Shown: positions 43,466-52,144, numbered from the stretch's first letter. The stretch: 55,214 nt of DNA from an uncultured Azospirillum sp. (GCA_900542055.1 UQMA01000007.1:1-55214), one strand, 5' to 3'. A program made the numbers and translations. Notes: generated by a model not told the origin, from the sequence alone.

Positions 43466-43572
43466 TTATCTGATTAACTGTCATCAATGTCATTTTAAAA
43501 AAGCAACTAAAAGTATATTTTTACTTCCAAATACTCTTAATATTAACATATCGTTCTACCTATATACAAAAA

Positions 43573-43586
43573 TGATAGCGCTATCA
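43573..43586. promoter_or_regulatory. Perfect palindrome TGATAGCGCTATCA
   Basis: A 14-bp perfect palindrome with central CG, 33 bp before the 102-residue gene. It has the form of a LacI-family operator. No LacI-type regulator is in the window. Confidence 0.5.
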
Positions 43587-43619
43587 CTCAAGTTAATTTT
43601 TATTGGAAAGAAAATTTAA

Positions 43620-43928
43620 ATGCCTACAAAAACAAGTAACAAATGCTCTGTAAGAGGAGTTATTAATAAATTTAATGAATTGAAATATATGACAGATATT
43701 CCTCATACAATTTCTACTGGAAATAAATTTATTGATAAAACCATCGCTAGATATGGCGCAAAAATCGTTAACAGTGCAGTTAAATCCCCTAAAGGAAAAA
43801 TTGCTGTTAAAGTCGGTAAAAAAGCCTATCCCTATATAGAAAAAGGAGGCGCAAATATTGCCAGAATAAACGCAGCATACAATGAAGTATGTAAAAGAAA
43901 AAAACAGTTGATTGAAAAAAATAATTAA
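43620..43928 (+). CDS. Small basic protein, first of a duplicated pair
   Basis: A 102-residue, Lys-rich protein (pI clearly basic) without a signal peptide. The middle (RYGAKIVNSAVKSPKGKIA) and end (YNEVCKRKKQ) are echoed by a shorter copy at 44426-44551. It precedes a four-helix membrane protein by 36 bp; both parts are duplicated downstream. The layout would fit a toxic peptide with membrane immunity protein, but this is only a hypothesis. Confidence 0.6.
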   Translation: MPTKTSNKCSVRGVINKFNELKYMTDIPHTISTGNKFIDKTIARYGAKIVNSAVKSPKGKIAVKVGKKAYPYIEKGGANIARINAAYNEVCKRKKQLIEKNN

Positions 43929-43964
43929 CTAAGCTAAAATTGGGTTAAAAAAGGAGGCGGAATA

Positions 43965-44369
43965 ATGAAATTGTGGTCAAGAGAAGCCCTGACGCTCGGG
44001 GGAATTTATAGTGTTTTAAGCACTCCTTTTTTAATGCTAAAAGCACCGATGACTGAACAAATAGCTTTATCGTTATTTGCCATGTTCATTATATGTATGT
44101 TTTTGCTTTATTCGCCTAAGTTTTCTTTATGGGTTGGCAAACAGACAGACAACTTTCCGAAACTTTCGTATTATCTGATGTCTGTCGGGTGGCTGCCTTA
44201 TTTTCTTATCATCGGTCCTCTTGCCATTTTTATATGCGCCGGTGTTTTTGCTTGGGATGATGATATTTTGAATAGAACAATGAGCGTTTTTAACTTAATT
44301 TGCTCATGGGGACTACCTGTTTCACTGATTGTTGCGTATATCAGAATTAAGACAAAAATTAGGTTATAG
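43965..44369 (+). CDS. Four-helix membrane protein, copy 1
   Basis: A 134-residue integral membrane protein with about four hydrophobic helices (near 10-27, 32-50, 70-95 and 108-127) and the start MKLWSREALTLGGIYSVLS. An excellent AAGGAGGCGG ribosome site precedes it. It is paralogous to the protein at 44598 (shared LxLGGxY start and overall layout). Family not recognised. Confidence 0.7.
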   Translation: MKLWSREALTLGGIYSVLSTPFLMLKAPMTEQIALSLFAMFIICMFLLYSPKFSLWVGKQTDNFPKLSYYLMSVGWLPYFLIIGPLAIFICAGVFAWDDDILNRTMSVFNLICSWGLPVSLIVAYIRIKTKIRL

Positions 44370-44425
44370 GGCAGTTCCTAGCGGAAAGAAAAATTAAACA
44401 CCCCAAAACTGCAAAAACAGAAAAT

Positions 44426-44551
44426 ATGGCTGCTGATTTTGTTGCTGGAAAAATTCCTCTTGCAAAAAAGTGGAATACTGGTTTCAATCTTGGTAAAATA
44501 GGATTTGTAGCTAAACAGACATATGAAAATACTTGTAAACGTAAAAAATAA
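44426..44551 (+). CDS. Small basic protein, second shorter copy (possibly degraded)
   Basis: A 41-residue frame MAADFVAGKIPLAKKWNTGF, continuing to TYENTCKRKK, related at its C-terminus to the 102-residue protein (CKRKK end). The frame is open further upstream (FLAERKIKHPKTAKTEN) without a start, so it may be a truncated relic. Followed 46 bp later by membrane copy 2. Confidence 0.4.
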   Translation: MAADFVAGKIPLAKKWNTGFNLGKIGFVAKQTYENTCKRKK

Positions 44552-44597
44552 ATGTTTTAATTTTACAAATTAAACTACTCGTACGGAGATAATATTT

Positions 44598-45041
44598 ATG
44601 AAAACTTTTGGTCAGCAGGTTTTAATTTTAGGTGGATTTTACTTTATTATCTCCTTTTTATTTTCTTTAGGAAACAGTACTGTTTTTAACGCACTTAATA
44701 TGATTATGTTCGTTGCATTCATCATTTTTCTTGTCGTATTATGTTTTAAAAGAAAATATAATTTTTTAATTGGTTTTCAAAATAAATTTATAAAAAGCAG
44801 CAATTATTTGTTAGGGCTCGGCGTTGTTCAATATTTTGAAATTATTTTTGTAACAGTTCCAGGAATGTTTTATGGTTATACGGTCAGCCAAGAGCAATAC
44901 AACGGTCTGGAAATTCCTGTCGCACCAGAAGGATATTTACAAATTACAAGTTATGTTTATTGGTTTCTTTTATTCAGTGTATTAATATTGATAACATATT
45001 ATAATTTCAGAAAAAATGCGGAAAGAAAAATTCGTCATTAA
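44598..45041 (+). CDS. Four-helix membrane protein, copy 2
   Basis: A 147-residue membrane protein, start MKTFGQQVLILGGFYFIISF, with four hydrophobic helices and a short loop rich in polar residues (SQEQYNGLEIPVAPEG) before the last helix. GGAG lies 10 nt before the ATG. Paralogue of the protein at 43965, with the same gene order relative to a small basic protein. Function unknown. Confidence 0.7.
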   Translation: MKTFGQQVLILGGFYFIISFLFSLGNSTVFNALNMIMFVAFIIFLVVLCFKRKYNFLIGFQNKFIKSSNYLLGLGVVQYFEIIFVTVPGMFYGYTVSQEQYNGLEIPVAPEGYLQITSYVYWFLLFSVLILITYYNFRKNAERKIRH

Positions 45042-45067
45042 AAAGCAAAATATTCAAGGACAAAAAT

Positions 45068-45601
45068 ATGAAACTTTATCATTATATTACAAAGGGGAAT
45101 TCCGCTTTAACAGAAGGCATTCTTTCTTTTGCTAAAAATCCCAATGCAGACTTAAGCTATTATTATAAGCGCACAGGCGGAAAAACGACACATACTGATA
45201 TTGTTAACTGGATGGAAAATTGTTTTGAAGGGCGAAGCCGAGGAATAAGAGCTTTTTCTGAGCCAATAAAATGGTCTGAAAAAAGTTTATCACTGAAAGA
45301 TTTTATAAACAATAGCGATATGTTCTCCATTGACATAAACGCTTTAGACAAGAATGGTTTGCTAGAAGCTATTTATGTTAGCCCTTCTGTTATGGATTTA
45401 CCTTTCCTTAAAGAGAGTCAAGATTGTGATGAATTTTTACAAAAACTTTCATCTTTTAAAGAAATTGACTATTCTCCTATTAATTGGAATATTTGTGATG
45501 ATAATAAAGGACGGCGTTTTGCTTACGTCCGTTATTATTTAATTATCGTTAAAGATGGGATTATCCCCCCTGAATATATCCGACTAAGTCCCGCATTATA
45601 A
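45068..45601 (+). CDS. LYHYIT-start protein, possible RNA/ADP-ribosyl-transferase-like fold
   Basis: A 177-residue cytoplasmic protein with AAGGACA ribosome site. It begins MKLYHYITKGNSALTEGILS; LYHYT-type starts are common in small ART or 2'-phosphotransferase-fold toxins, so that fold is possible. Other notable segments are GGKTTHTDIVNWMENCFEGR and SRGIRAFSEPIKW. No neighbouring antitoxin is recognised, though the membrane protein lies 26 bp upstream. Function unknown. Confidence 0.6.
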   Translation: MKLYHYITKGNSALTEGILSFAKNPNADLSYYYKRTGGKTTHTDIVNWMENCFEGRSRGIRAFSEPIKWSEKSLSLKDFINNSDMFSIDINALDKNGLLEAIYVSPSVMDLPFLKESQDCDEFLQKLSSFKEIDYSPINWNICDDNKGRRFAYVRYYLIIVKDGIIPPEYIRLSPAL

Positions 45602-45762
45602 TAGATAACAATGCTGCGCCTTATATTTCAGACTGTTTACCATTGTTTCAACTTATAAACAAACAACAACGCCAAAATATCTTTTAAAGTATAATTCATT
45701 TTATTTCCGACAATTTCATTTTTTATAATTATGCATTTTTACAAGATGACCATAAATTAAAA

Positions 45763-45796
45763 AAAATCCTGCCTTTTAAAGACAGGATTTTTTTTA
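45763..45796 (-). terminator. Terminator of the lipoprotein gene at 45.8 kb
   Basis: AAAAATCCTG(C)CTTT / AAAGACAGGATTTTTT hairpin adjoining the stop codon. The rest of 45602-45762 shows no gene. Confidence 0.85.
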
Positions 45797-46318
45797 TTAA
45801 CGATACAAAGGATGATAGTCGATTACCGTTACAACTTTGTAAGTGTATTCGCCTTCCTTTTGCATTTTCATTGAAGTAATCTTTTGCACTTTTTCGCCGA
45901 CTTTAACGCCAAGCCATTGCGGTTTATTCCGCGGACTGGCTTTGATTATGGCACCATCGCTCAAATAAAGCACATAGATGTTTTCATTATCCGCACCTTT
46001 AGCACTTTCCGAAATAAAATTATTCGAAATACTGCGGTTATAAAAAGCCGGATTATTCATCACATACGAGGATGCTGCACGCAAAACCTGTATGGTTTCA
46101 ACCTTTGGCTTTTGGCCTTTCAGTTGTTCTCTACATTCGCGGTAGCTGTCAAGAGCATGTTGATGGTTCTTAACTCCGTTTGCAAATGCATCGCGTTCCT
46201 GAAAAGCATAATTCAACGAGGCAACTTGGTCATAATAACCTTCGGGAACCGTAGGTTTGTTACAAGATGTAAAACCTAAAACCATTGCCCAAACAGTAAT
46301 AATAAAAAATTTTTTCAT
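45797..46318 (-). CDS. Lipoprotein, paralogue of its upstream neighbour
   Basis: A 173-residue lipoprotein with signal sequence and lipobox GFTSCN (Cys19). A helical segment follows (YRECREQLKGQKPKVETIQV), then a C-terminal beta domain (NIYVLYLSDGAIIKASPRNK, PQWLGVKVGEKVQKI). The C-terminal domain parallels that of the next gene (VVFSDNSFRQFKIKDSPEWI, LAKEGELV). It follows that gene by 6 bp. Function unknown. Confidence 0.75.
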   Translation of the reverse strand: MKKFFIITVWAMVLGFTSCNKPTVPEGYYDQVASLNYAFQERDAFANGVKNHQHALDSYRECREQLKGQKPKVETIQVLRAASSYVMNNPAFYNRSISNNFISESAKGADNENIYVLYLSDGAIIKASPRNKPQWLGVKVGEKVQKITSMKMQKEGEYTYKVVTVIDYHPLYR

Positions 46319-46324
46319 AATTTT

Positions 46325-46990
46325 TTACTTTTTGAATAGTGGAACAAATTTATCGCCTTCACACTTAACCAATTCTCCTTCTTTGGCCAAAATCCATTCC
46401 GGAGAATCTTTGATTTTAAACTGACGGAAAGAATTGTCAGAAAAAACCACATTTACATAGTCCAAGCGATTGTCGCCGACATATTGCGCTTTGCCGTCTA
46501 TTGCCAATTCGACATCATGACGGGAATAAAACATCCCATGAAAACTCGAACTGCGCAAATAAATGGCTGTATACGCACTATATGTCCATGGCTGTGTGTC
46601 GCTGTTTTGCCATATACGTTTAATTCGGTACATTTCAGGCGCTACATTAACCGTTTCATCTTCTTTCTGCAAAGCAGCAAGCGCTCTTTTGAGGCTGTCA
46701 ACCGTAGTTTTATCTTTACAGGTCTGCTTTTGCAATACCGACTTTGTCGTTTCAGAAGTTTGAACAAAAAAGTCATAACTTTTTTGAAAACGCCGGTAAG
46801 TTGCCGAATCAAACTTTGATTCCATCTGAGATAAGTACGAAAGATAGCATTTGTACCTATAATCATTCATATCTCTGTCATACTGCGTCAGCATAAAATA
46901 TAACGCAAAGACAAACACACAGCCGAAAGCCGACAGGACAAGCAATATCCACATTCCTTCACTGTTACGATTTTTGGATTGTTTTTCCAT
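46325..46990 (-). CDS. Signal-anchored periplasmic protein, unknown
   Basis: A 221-residue protein with one transmembrane helix (MWILLVLSAFGCVFVFALYF, about 13-32), a helical region to about residue 110 and a beta-rich C-terminal domain related to the downstream lipoprotein. The two genes form an operon and may act together at the cell envelope. Family not recognised. Confidence 0.72.
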   Translation of the reverse strand: MEKQSKNRNSEGMWILLVLSAFGCVFVFALYFMLTQYDRDMNDYRYKCYLSYLSQMESKFDSATYRRFQKSYDFFVQTSETTKSVLQKQTCKDKTTVDSLKRALAALQKEDETVNVAPEMYRIKRIWQNSDTQPWTYSAYTAIYLRSSSFHGMFYSRHDVELAIDGKAQYVGDNRLDYVNVVFSDNSFRQFKIKDSPEWILAKEGELVKCEGDKFVPLFKK

Positions 46991-47098
46991 ACGCGAAAAA
47001 TTTAATAGTAAAACATAATAAAAATATTAACTTTCAGATTAATATTTTTCATTGCTTTTGTCAATATTATACAAAAAATTGTTCTATTTAGTGTGATT

Positions 47099-47689
47099 TT
47101 ATCTTGCCGGCTGGAGCTCAATGCCTTCATACAGATTTTTTTCAGGACTGTACGTTATATGAACATAATCACAGTTTTCAAGCCGCTGCATTTTATAGCC
47201 AAACAAACTCTCTATCAAAGCACCTATAGCATGACCATGCGAAGATATTCCGATAACCCGATTTGAACAATTATGCGCTAACTCTTCCAATACCGCCTTC
47301 AATCGCAAGCTGACGGCAAGCAAACTTTCGCCCTGAGGAAAAGGAATTGAAACATCCTCATAACTCTTTCTGTAATCAGGACAAATTTCTTCACGCTCTA
47401 ACGCATATAGCCCGTTTAAAATACCATAATCAACCTCACGCAGCCGTGCATCAAATTTTACCGGCACCTTTAATTCTTCAGCCACAATTTCAGCCGTTTG
47501 TTTGGCTCGCAGCAAATCAGAGCTGACGATCAATTTAATTTTTTTATCGGATAATTTTTGCGCCAATCTATGAGCTTGTTCAACTCCGATCAAAGTCAGC
47601 GGCACAGGAGTTTCACTTTGTCCTTGAGGACGTCCCTCTGCATTCCAAATAGTTTGACCATGACGAAATATGTAAAAATGTTTTTTCAT
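47099..47689 (-). CDS. Histidine phosphatase family protein (GpmB/CobC-like)
   Basis: A 196-residue phosphatase. Catalytic His10 is in FRHGQTIWN, the second conserved Arg/Glu region is SSDLLRAKQTAE and VDYGILNG, and the second His is in SSHGHAI (about 150-156). The length fits small-molecule phosphatases such as CobC or GpmB; the substrate cannot be told. Single gene. Confidence 0.92.
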   Translation of the reverse strand: MKKHFYIFRHGQTIWNAEGRPQGQSETPVPLTLIGVEQAHRLAQKLSDKKIKLIVSSDLLRAKQTAEIVAEELKVPVKFDARLREVDYGILNGLYALEREEICPDYRKSYEDVSIPFPQGESLLAVSLRLKAVLEELAHNCSNRVIGISSHGHAIGALIESLFGYKMQRLENCDYVHITYSPEKNLYEGIELQPAR

Positions 47690-47768
47690 CTTTTAACCTT
47701 GCAAAAAACATTAGCATAATCAATTTTAACAATTAGTTAAAACAACATTTTTATATAGTTTCAGACCG

Positions 47769-47797
47769 TTGACTTTTGGCTTATATCAATATAGATT
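47769..47797 (+). promoter_or_regulatory. Promoter for a possibly leaderless mRNA
   Basis: TTGACT (47769-47774), 17-bp spacer, TAGATT (47792-47797). The expected start point falls on or next to the ATG at 47804, and no ribosome site is present. Confidence 0.5.
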
Positions 47798-47803
47798 AAC
47801 CTT

Positions 47804-49141
47804 ATGGAAAATGCAAAAAACATTATATCTCTAAAAGACTGCTCCGCTGAAAAATGCCATTTAGGCGGAGGAAAATTTTTGGGATTAGCTCAAATATACC
47901 CCTTAATATCTGAATATCAAAAAAAATATGGATTAGATATTGAAATTCCACAAACTTTTGCAATTTCAACTAATGTTTTTCAAAAAAATTTCAGTCAAAA
48001 AGAAAATATTCCCGCCGAACTGCTTAATCAGGCAATGCAATGTCTTGTTGCCTGCGGCGGCAATGTAGCCGTACGCTCATCAGCAAACATAGAAGACGCT
48101 TTTGGCAAAACCCACAGCGGAGAATTTGCCTCAGCCTTAAACGTTAAGAATAGGCATCAAATGCAAGAAGCTCTGGCAATTGTATATGCTTCCGCACAAA
48201 ATATCCCTCAATCAAAAATGGGAGTTGTTATTCAGCCGATGATTGAACAACCTCAAGTCGCCGGCGTAATTTATTCTCAGGATTTTAACGGCGATCCTTT
48301 GGTAACCATAAACTGGACACAAGGCAAAACCGCCGATATGCTTTTGGTTAACAAAGAAAAAGGAAACCTGACTAAAATAGGAAAATATCTTGACAACCGC
48401 AAAGGCAGACTTTCACTTTTGCAATTTTCGGATTTAGATAATCGAAAAAACAAACGTTCTGTTCTCCACAGTGTTTTTGGGGATAAACTTATGGGCAGTA
48501 TATATTTGAACTCTTTCAAAAAAGAATTCAAATATATCCCCCGGCTTGTCGCCCTTTCAAACCATTTGGAAAAAGATTTGGGGTATCCGGTTGATTTGGA
48601 ATTTGCAATTTCAAAAAATGGAAAAATCAATATACTCCAACAACGCCCTTACATAATGGACAGCAATTATATTGTAAAACAATACTCAAACGGCGATTGG
48701 GTCGGTTACAATAAAAATCATCCTGTTGTTTCTGGAGAAATCGCCATAGTCGACTATGATAGTGAAGAAGAATTTGAAAAATATAAAACCGACGTAAAAG
48801 AAGGAAAGTTCAAAGACAAAATATTGCTCTCAAAATATAAAAATTTTCACGGTTTTAATATATTGGCTTACGCCGATGAAGAAAGAAACGTTTTACAATC
48901 AAAATTAAAAATAGATGCAAGCTACAACCTGCATACAGAACTTTACGGACATTACGGCAACCTCTTCAGAGAAAGGGGAACTCCTTTTTTATCCACGCAG
49001 CGTAGTAACGAATTTAAAAAATTGAAAAACGGCGATTGGATAGAAATCGACTTGAAAACCGGCAATTTCACCCAACAGACACACGGCAAAATATTAAATT
49101 CCGAAAAAATGCTTAAAAATTTCAAACCAAATGAACGATAG
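47804..49141 (+). CDS. PEP-synthase-like ATP-binding (PPDK_N) protein
   Basis: A 445-residue protein with the nucleotide-binding half of PEP synthase/pyruvate phosphate dikinase: AVRSSANIEDAFGKTHSGEF (about 93-112), VVIQPMIEQPQVAGVIYSQD and DLEFAISKNGKINILQQRP. After that a family-unlike C-terminal segment of about 160 residues replaces the phosphohistidine and PEP-binding domains. It resembles stand-alone PPDK_N proteins that phosphorylate other acceptors. Substrate unknown. Confidence 0.82.
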   Translation: MENAKNIISLKDCSAEKCHLGGGKFLGLAQIYPLISEYQKKYGLDIEIPQTFAISTNVFQKNFSQKENIPAELLNQAMQCLVACGGNVAVRSSANIEDAFGKTHSGEFASALNVKNRHQMQEALAIVYASAQNIPQSKMGVVIQPMIEQPQVAGVIYSQDFNGDPLVTINWTQGKTADMLLVNKEKGNLTKIGKYLDNRKGRLSLLQFSDLDNRKNKRSVLHSVFGDKLMGSIYLNSFKKEFKYIPRLVALSNHLEKDLGYPVDLEFAISKNGKINILQQRPYIMDSNYIVKQYSNGDWVGYNKNHPVVSGEIAIVDYDSEEEFEKYKTDVKEGKFKDKILLSKYKNFHGFNILAYADEERNVLQSKLKIDASYNLHTELYGHYGNLFRERGTPFLSTQRSNEFKKLKNGDWIEIDLKTGNFTQQTHGKILNSEKMLKNFKPNER

Positions 49142-49181
49142 CTGAAAAAATTCTTCTGATTTTTACATCACTAATTTCATC

Positions 49182-50360
49182 TTATTTATCTTTTCCGAAC
49201 AATGAAATCATTTTTGCCTTGAACACGTTAGAACGCAAATTATCTTTATAATCTTTTTCGCCTTGTGTCATTTTGGCATATTCAACTTTATCCAAATAAG
49301 TCATTTTGCGGAATTTCAAACGATTGTATCCGGCCCATTTTTTCTTCATTTCCGGCGTAATTTTTTCATAAATTTCGTTTTCACGCTTAGAAACATACTT
49401 CCAAAAATCATAGCCGTCGATATTGAAAAACTTTTTCATCAATTCATTATGGCGTTCCTGATTTTCCTGTACCCCTTGAAAAGGAGCGTCTTTATTATAC
49501 AATTTTGCTCTTGCTAAATTATTTTTAACATAAATCGGATATTTGTCCTGCATCCAGCCGTCAAATACCATATTAGCAATAACTTCGACTTCTTTTTCAG
49601 AAAGGCGTTCGTTTTTCGGAGTTATTTCTCCTGATTTTATTTTATCGCGATAAAAGCGGAATCTGTCTGTAATATAGCGAAAATCTTTACCATGACTAAG
49701 ATAATTTTTTCTTTGCGCCACACATTGTGCAATATTAGCCGACACTTCATCCAAACAGCACTCGGCAAATTTTATCGGATAGCTGTTCCATTCTCTCATA
49801 CCGCTTTTGTTATTCAGAAAATGCTGCCCTTCATGAGCTGTTGTGCAATTATGGCTGTCATTATATACATCTAAAACCGATTGCAATTTTGGATTATCTG
49901 CAATAAATTCGCGCACAACCAAAACGTCATAATTATACTTTCCCATTGCGGGCATATTGGGCAAACTATCCGCTGCCCCCAATTTATATATAATATCTGA
50001 TTTTGTTTTATCCTTAAACGCTTTATCACCGTATGAAGCATAAACAGTATCGACATGGGAGCGCAATTGAAGCTTTTTAATATAAGCATGAACAGCTTTA
50101 TCTTTGTTACGAAAATCGCACAAGCTGTCAACATTCAGTTTTTTTCCGTCTTTATCGGTATAATACCACCCTTTTCCTCTTTTGTAGGTCAAATTATCAT
50201 AAAATTCCTGCATAGAGAGAGTATCTTTATTAACAACGACTTGTGTCCGATTAAATTGTGGAGCGTTTTCTTCCGCGACATAGTGCATCATAGCAATGCC
50301 AGACACGCCCAACAACAGGCAACTTGCAAACAATCCTTTTTTTATAATTTTGTTCTTCAT
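49182..50360 (-). CDS. Secreted or anchored HEGQH-motif metallopeptidase-like protein
   Basis: A 392-residue protein from ATG 50360 (GGAG 7 nt upstream). An N-terminal hydrophobic segment (GLFASCLLLGVSGIAMMHYV) targets it to the envelope. The zinc motif is TTAHEGQHFLN (HExxH, about residue 176), with ECCLDEVSANIA 30-40 residues later as likely third-ligand helix. A Lys-rich C-terminal half follows. Probably an envelope zinc peptidase or related fold; the family name is uncertain. Confidence 0.7.
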   Translation of the reverse strand: MKNKIIKKGLFASCLLLGVSGIAMMHYVAEENAPQFNRTQVVVNKDTLSMQEFYDNLTYKRGKGWYYTDKDGKKLNVDSLCDFRNKDKAVHAYIKKLQLRSHVDTVYASYGDKAFKDKTKSDIIYKLGAADSLPNMPAMGKYNYDVLVVREFIADNPKLQSVLDVYNDSHNCTTAHEGQHFLNNKSGMREWNSYPIKFAECCLDEVSANIAQCVAQRKNYLSHGKDFRYITDRFRFYRDKIKSGEITPKNERLSEKEVEVIANMVFDGWMQDKYPIYVKNNLARAKLYNKDAPFQGVQENQERHNELMKKFFNIDGYDFWKYVSKRENEIYEKITPEMKKKWAGYNRLKFRKMTYLDKVEYAKMTQGEKDYKDNLRSNVFKAKMISLFGKDK

Positions 50361-50389
50361 CAGCCGCTCCATTTGTCTAATTTTGACTA

Positions 50390-50418
50390 ATTATAACCTA
50401 GAGTTTGGTTCTTGTGAA
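50390..50418 (-). promoter_or_regulatory. Promoter of the HEGQH protein gene
   Basis: On the minus strand TTCACA (50418-50413), 17-bp spacer, TATAAT (50395-50390). Between here and 50640 no gene is visible. Confidence 0.6.
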
Positions 50419-50640
50419 GAGAGATTTTTAAAAATATTCAACATACAATGGATAATTTTCCATAAATTTTGTTCTTATTCCTCAAACAAGCATTTGTGAT
50501 ATTCTACATAGGAGAACACTAAAACATAGAAAAAAACAGATTTTGATTAGTGGTAAAAAATAATGGTTTTGAAAAAACTTGGGACAAATCCGGAATAAAA
50601 TTATAATTCAAAATTGTCAGATTTCACCCACTTAATACGC

Positions 50641-50667
50641 AAAAACCCTAGGAAAACCTAGGGTTTT
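50641..50667 (-). terminator. Native terminator of the split tRNA-Thr
   Basis: AAAACCCTAGG / CCTAGGGTTTT perfect stem-loop directly after the tRNA 3' end on the minus strand. Confidence 0.85.
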
Positions 50668-50670
50668 GAA

Positions 50671-50720
50671 TGGTGCCGGTTATGTGACTCGAACACACGA
50701 CCCACGCATTACGAATGCGT
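50671..50720 (-). tRNA. 3' half of tRNA-Thr (anticodon CGU), prophage attachment site
   Basis: Minus strand: anticodon stem ACGCA/TGCGT with loop TTCGTAA, variable loop, T-arm GTGTGTTCGAGTCACAT and ACCGGCACCA end. The 5' half (acceptor and D arm) is missing; phage sequence follows instead. This is the expected remnant when a prophage integrates in a tRNA and rebuilds the full gene at its other end. Confidence 0.85.
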
Positions 50721-50773
50721 TTTATTGTCTGCTTTAATAATCCTTATTGTCCCTTATCAATCGAATAAAACCC

Positions 50774-50870
50774 TTGACAATTAAGGAGTTAGAGAATATT
50801 TAAACCCTAATTAAACCATATTTAAACCGATTAACTTTTATTAAAAATTAGGGACAGATTAGGGACAGAA
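50774..50870 (+). promoter_or_regulatory. Integrase promoter and possible arm-type repeats
   Basis: TTGACA (50774-50779), 17 bp, TATTTA (50797-50802). Three TTAAACC copies (near 50800, 50812 and 50821) and a tandem TTAGGGACAGA pair (50848-50868) look like integrase or excisionase binding repeats. Confidence 0.5.
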
Positions 50871-50873
50871 ACA

Positions 50874-52097
50874 ATGGCCAGCAGTACAAAGAAAAAAAGC
50901 AGCCACAAAGGGGTATATTATCGCGAGCATGAAACCAGAAAGAACGGTATTCGCAAAGACCGCTACTTTATTATACGCTATACCGTTGACGGTAAACAGC
51001 ATGATGAGGGGTATGGCTGGGAAAGTGAGGGCAAAACCGAAGTAAATGCTTATCGAGAACTTTGCGAGATAAAAGAAAACATAAAAAAAGGCAAAGGTTA
51101 TTTTAGCCTGAAAGAAAAGGCTCTTATGGCCACGCAAGAACGCGATGCTGAATTAAAGAGAATCGGTATTTTAACCTATGAAGATTTTTTCAATAATGTA
51201 TATAAAAGCGCTTATAATGCCAATCAAGGAAAAATCGGTGCGCATAATAACCATATTCTCCCTGTTATTGGAAAATATAAATTTGCAGAAATATTGCCCG
51301 TTGATATTGAAAAAATCAAAAACAATATGATTGAGCAAGACCTAGCCCCCGGCACTGTCAATAAGATTTTGGCCTATATAAGCCACGTTGTAAATATGGC
51401 TAAAGATAGCGGCTATTATACCGGCATGAATCCGATTGAAAGAGTAAAAAAGCTAAAAATTGACAACCGCAGAATCCGTTTCCTATCACGCGATGAGGCT
51501 GATGCCTTGTTTAAAAGATTAGCAAAAATGGCAACTTTGGACGTTCACGATATGGCTTTGCTTGCTTTGTGCTGTGGTTTTCGTGCCGGAGAAATCTTTA
51601 AGCTGCAATGTATAGATATTAACTTTACTGTTCGCAAAATATATATTCGTGATCCTAAGGGTGTTATCAATAGAGCTGTGCCGATGCCGCAGATTGTTTA
51701 CGATATGCTGCAAAAGCGCATACAAGGCAAAGAACCTTACGAATTAGTATTTACCAAAAAGGACGGCGGACGGATTAGTGCTATTTCTGACCAATATCAA
51801 AGAATTGTTGACAGTTTAGGCTTTAATGACGGGATAATCGACGACCGTAACAAAGTGGTATTCCATACACTCCGGCATACATTTGCCTCTTGGCTGGCCA
51901 TGGCTGGCGTTGATATTCTTACAATCAAGGAACTTATGGGACACTCTGATATTAAAATGACCCAGCGCTATATGCACCTTGCACCAGAAAAATATACCGC
52001 AGCGATTGCCGTCTTAGATATTCCTTTATTGTTTCAGCCCCAGAAAATGACTGAAAACAAAGAGGTTGAGATAAAATTTGAAGAAAAAAACACTTGA
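50874..52097 (+). CDS. int: Tyrosine recombinase (phage integrase)
   Basis: A 407-residue integrase. An N-terminal AP2-like arm-binding region (HKGVYYREHETRKNGIRKDR) and SAM-like core-binding domain are followed by the catalytic domain with Arg237 (CGFRAGEIF), HTLRHTFASW (His331, Arg334), His357 (LMGHSDI) and Tyr366 (TQRYMHL). It is the first gene inside the prophage, 154 bp from the tRNA half, so it directs integration at tRNA-Thr(CGU). Confidence 0.95.
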   Translation: MASSTKKKSSHKGVYYREHETRKNGIRKDRYFIIRYTVDGKQHDEGYGWESEGKTEVNAYRELCEIKENIKKGKGYFSLKEKALMATQERDAELKRIGILTYEDFFNNVYKSAYNANQGKIGAHNNHILPVIGKYKFAEILPVDIEKIKNNMIEQDLAPGTVNKILAYISHVVNMAKDSGYYTGMNPIERVKKLKIDNRRIRFLSRDEADALFKRLAKMATLDVHDMALLALCCGFRAGEIFKLQCIDINFTVRKIYIRDPKGVINRAVPMPQIVYDMLQKRIQGKEPYELVFTKKDGGRISAISDQYQRIVDSLGFNDGIIDDRNKVVFHTLRHTFASWLAMAGVDILTIKELMGHSDIKMTQRYMHLAPEKYTAAIAVLDIPLLFQPQKMTENKEVEIKFEEKNT

Positions 52098-52123
52098 CAT
52101 ATTGTTTCCCGTAGGATACAATC
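52095..52123 (+). promoter_or_regulatory. Toxin-antitoxin promoter with palindromic operator
   Basis: TTGACA (52095-52100), 17-bp spacer, TACAAT (52118-52123). The spacer and -10 form ATTGTTTCC / GGATACAAT (one mismatch), a likely operator for the antitoxin. Confidence 0.7.
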
Positions 52124-52144
52124 TTATATAAAGAAAGGACGAAC

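Noticed and set aside
43235..43477. Plus-strand open frame in recombinase copy D
   Set aside because: Antisense to the recombinase fragment and similar to the shadow at copy A; no ribosome site.
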